Below are positions 14,326 through 15,468 of a DNA stretch of 15,468 nt, piece after piece (within the stretch, counting starts at the first letter, position 1; each line of letters starts with the position of its first letter). The notes below the pieces were generated by a model. It worked only from the letters and a program-made list of their open reading frames with translations, ran no database searches and was not told where the DNA came from. A program made the translations under genes and the position numbers. This DNA comes from Gemmatimonadota bacterium (GTDB taxonomy: Bacteria > Gemmatimonadota > Gemmatimonadetes > Gemmatimonadales > GWC2-71-9), in contig JACZUR010000020.1 of NCBI GenBank assembly GCA_022573095.1, positions 1 through 15,468 on the forward strand, in the 5' to 3' direction.

Positions 14326-15468
14326 ATGAACAACCGCGTTAACGCGTCACTCGGGGTGGGAGTTTTGGTAGCCGTTGCCAGTCTCACTTTCCCCGTGTCC
14401 GAACTTCACGCACAGTCGAACGAAATCAACATCCCCTATGAAAGGTTCGTGCTCGACAACGGTCTGACTCTGATCGTACACGAAGACCACAAGGCTCCGA
14501 TCGTGGCCGTCAACGTGTGGTACCACGTTGGCTCCAAGAACGAAAGACCTGGTAGAACCGGGTTTGCTCACCTATTCGAGCACTTGATGTTCAACGGGAG
14601 CGAAAACTACAACGACGACTATTTCAAAGTTCTCGAACCGTTGGGAGCGACCGACCTGAACGGTACGACCAACCCCGACCGCACCAATTATTTCCAGAAC
14701 GTACCGACGACCGCGCTGGATGTCGTGCTCTGGATGGAGTCCGATAGGATGGGTCATTTGTTGGGCGCCATCGATCAGGAAAGGTTAGATGAGCAACGGG
14801 GCGTGGTTCAGAACGAAAAGCGGCAGGGTGAAAACCAGCCTTATGGTCGCGTGAGAGGCTTACTCACCGAAAATACCTATCCCGCCGGGCACCCATATTC
14901 TTGGACGACCATCGGGTCTATGGAAGATCTGGAAGCCGCTTCCCTCGAAGATGTGCACCAGTGGTTCCAGGATTATTACGGAGCTGCGAACGCTGTGATC
15001 GTTCTGGCGGGCGACATCGATCCGCAAACGGCGCTGGAAAAGGTTGAGCGATATTTCGGTGATATCCCATCCGGTCCGCCGGTCGCTGCGCAGGACGAGT
15101 GGATAGCCCCGATGACCGGTTCTCACCGTCAGATAATGCAGGATCGTGTGCCCCAGGCGCGTATCTACAAGACATGGAATGTCCCGGGTTGGCGTAGCGA
15201 AGATGCCGCGTACTTGGACCTGGTGACTGACGTGCTGGCGAGTGGCAAGAACTCAAGACTGTATGAGCGTCTCGTTTACAACGACCAGATCGCCACCGGC
15301 GTCTCCGCTTTTATATCGAGACGAGAGATCGGCAGCCAGATCCGAATAATCGGAACCGCCCGGCCCGGCGTTGACCTCGCGCTGGTGGAGCAGGCGATCG
15401 ACGAAGAACTGGCACGCCTGCTCGAAGAAGGACCGACCGACCAAGAAATGCGGCGCATAATCACTCAG
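14326..15468 (+). CDS. Secreted M16 family zinc peptidase (pitrilysin/processing-peptidase type), 3' end outside the window
   Basis: The first 381 residues of an exported metallopeptidase; the frame is open at the window edge. A signal peptide (MNNRVNASLGVGVLVAVASL) is cut near LHAQ. The inverted zinc motif of family M16 is intact: H82-L-F-E85-H86 in GFAHLFEHLMFNGS, with the third ligand E164 in VVQNEKRQ 78 residues after the motif's glutamate. Further family features are YHVGSKNERPGRTG, GTTNPDRTNYF and, in the second lobe, VPGWRSEDAAYLDLVTDVLA and GKNSRLYERLV. Family members degrade peptides in a closed chamber of two such halves; bacterial versions are either about 450 residues and paired, or about 900 residues and fused, and which applies cannot be seen here. 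AGGAG 8 nt upstream fixes the start. It follows a 360-bp gap and probably has its own promoter. Confidence 0.93.
   Translation, partial: MNNRVNASLGVGVLVAVASLTFPVSELHAQSNEINIPYERFVLDNGLTLIVHEDHKAPIVAVNVWYHVGSKNERPGRTGFAHLFEHLMFNGSENYNDDYFKVLEPLGATDLNGTTNPDRTNYFQNVPTTALDVVLWMESDRMGHLLGAIDQERLDEQRGVVQNEKRQGENQPYGRVRGLLTENTYPAGHPYSWTTIGSMEDLEAASLEDVHQWFQDYYGAANAVIVLAGDIDPQTALEKVERYFGDIPSGPPVAAQDEWIAPMTGSHRQIMQDRVPQARIYKTWNVPGWRSEDAAYLDLVTDVLASGKNSRLYERLVYNDQIATGVSAFISRREIGSQIRIIGTARPGVDLALVEQAIDEELARLLEEGPTDQEMRRIITQ

Overview
The window looks like a chromosomal segment from a Gram-negative bacterium with many exported proteins, most probably a Gemmatimonadota-like or Acidobacteriota-like lineage. 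This rests on protein types: an orphan duplicated MacB/FtsX permease (ADOP type), a choice-of-anchor B protein with FG-GAP-like propeller repeats, a secreted M16 peptidase, Spy-like and lipoprotein genes, and signal peptides ending in A-x-A-Q. The assignment is inference; there is no rRNA or other phylogenetic marker. I found no tRNA, rRNA, CRISPR array, transposase, integrase or phage gene.

Layout. 1-2515 (minus): a large secreted propeller/choice-of-anchor B protein, followed by a strong GC-rich intrinsic terminator at 30-78. 2516-3078: about 560 bp without a convincing gene, holding an 8-bp inverted repeat and a 12-bp perfect palindrome. 3079-4227 (plus): a class V PLP-dependent aminotransferase-fold enzyme. 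4247-5749 (minus): a periplasmic 5'-nucleotidase/UshA-type metallophosphoesterase that converges on it with 19 bp between the stops. 5932-9114 (minus): a tight three-gene metal-uptake operon, transcribed as outer-membrane barrel, then ZnuA/TroA-type binding protein, then ZnuB-type permease, with no ATPase gene in the window. 9384-9590 (plus): a small charged helical protein, divergent from that operon and separated from the next gene by a bidirectional terminator. 9653-12091 (minus): an ADOP-type permease of 812 residues. 12297-13966 (plus): a truncated Ig-like lipoprotein remnant, a complete 128-residue lipoprotein, a Spy/CpxP-like periplasmic protein and a small two-helix membrane protein. 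14326 to the window end (plus): an M16 zinc peptidase cut by the window edge.

How the genes work together. The clearest functional unit is the metal operon: passage through the outer membrane, periplasmic capture by a His-rich site, and inner-membrane transport, with the energy-supplying ATPase presumably encoded elsewhere. The neighbouring nucleotidase and the M16 peptidase are both metal enzymes of the envelope, but a link to metal uptake is only suggestive. The 12.3-14.0 kb group looks like an envelope or stress module of small exported proteins. I did not find a clearly new multi-gene system. The best leads are the ATPase-less metal operon with its dedicated outer-membrane barrel, the hairpin between Shine-Dalgarno sequence and start codon in its leader, and the in-frame run-on of an Ig-like lipoprotein fragment into an intact lipoprotein gene.
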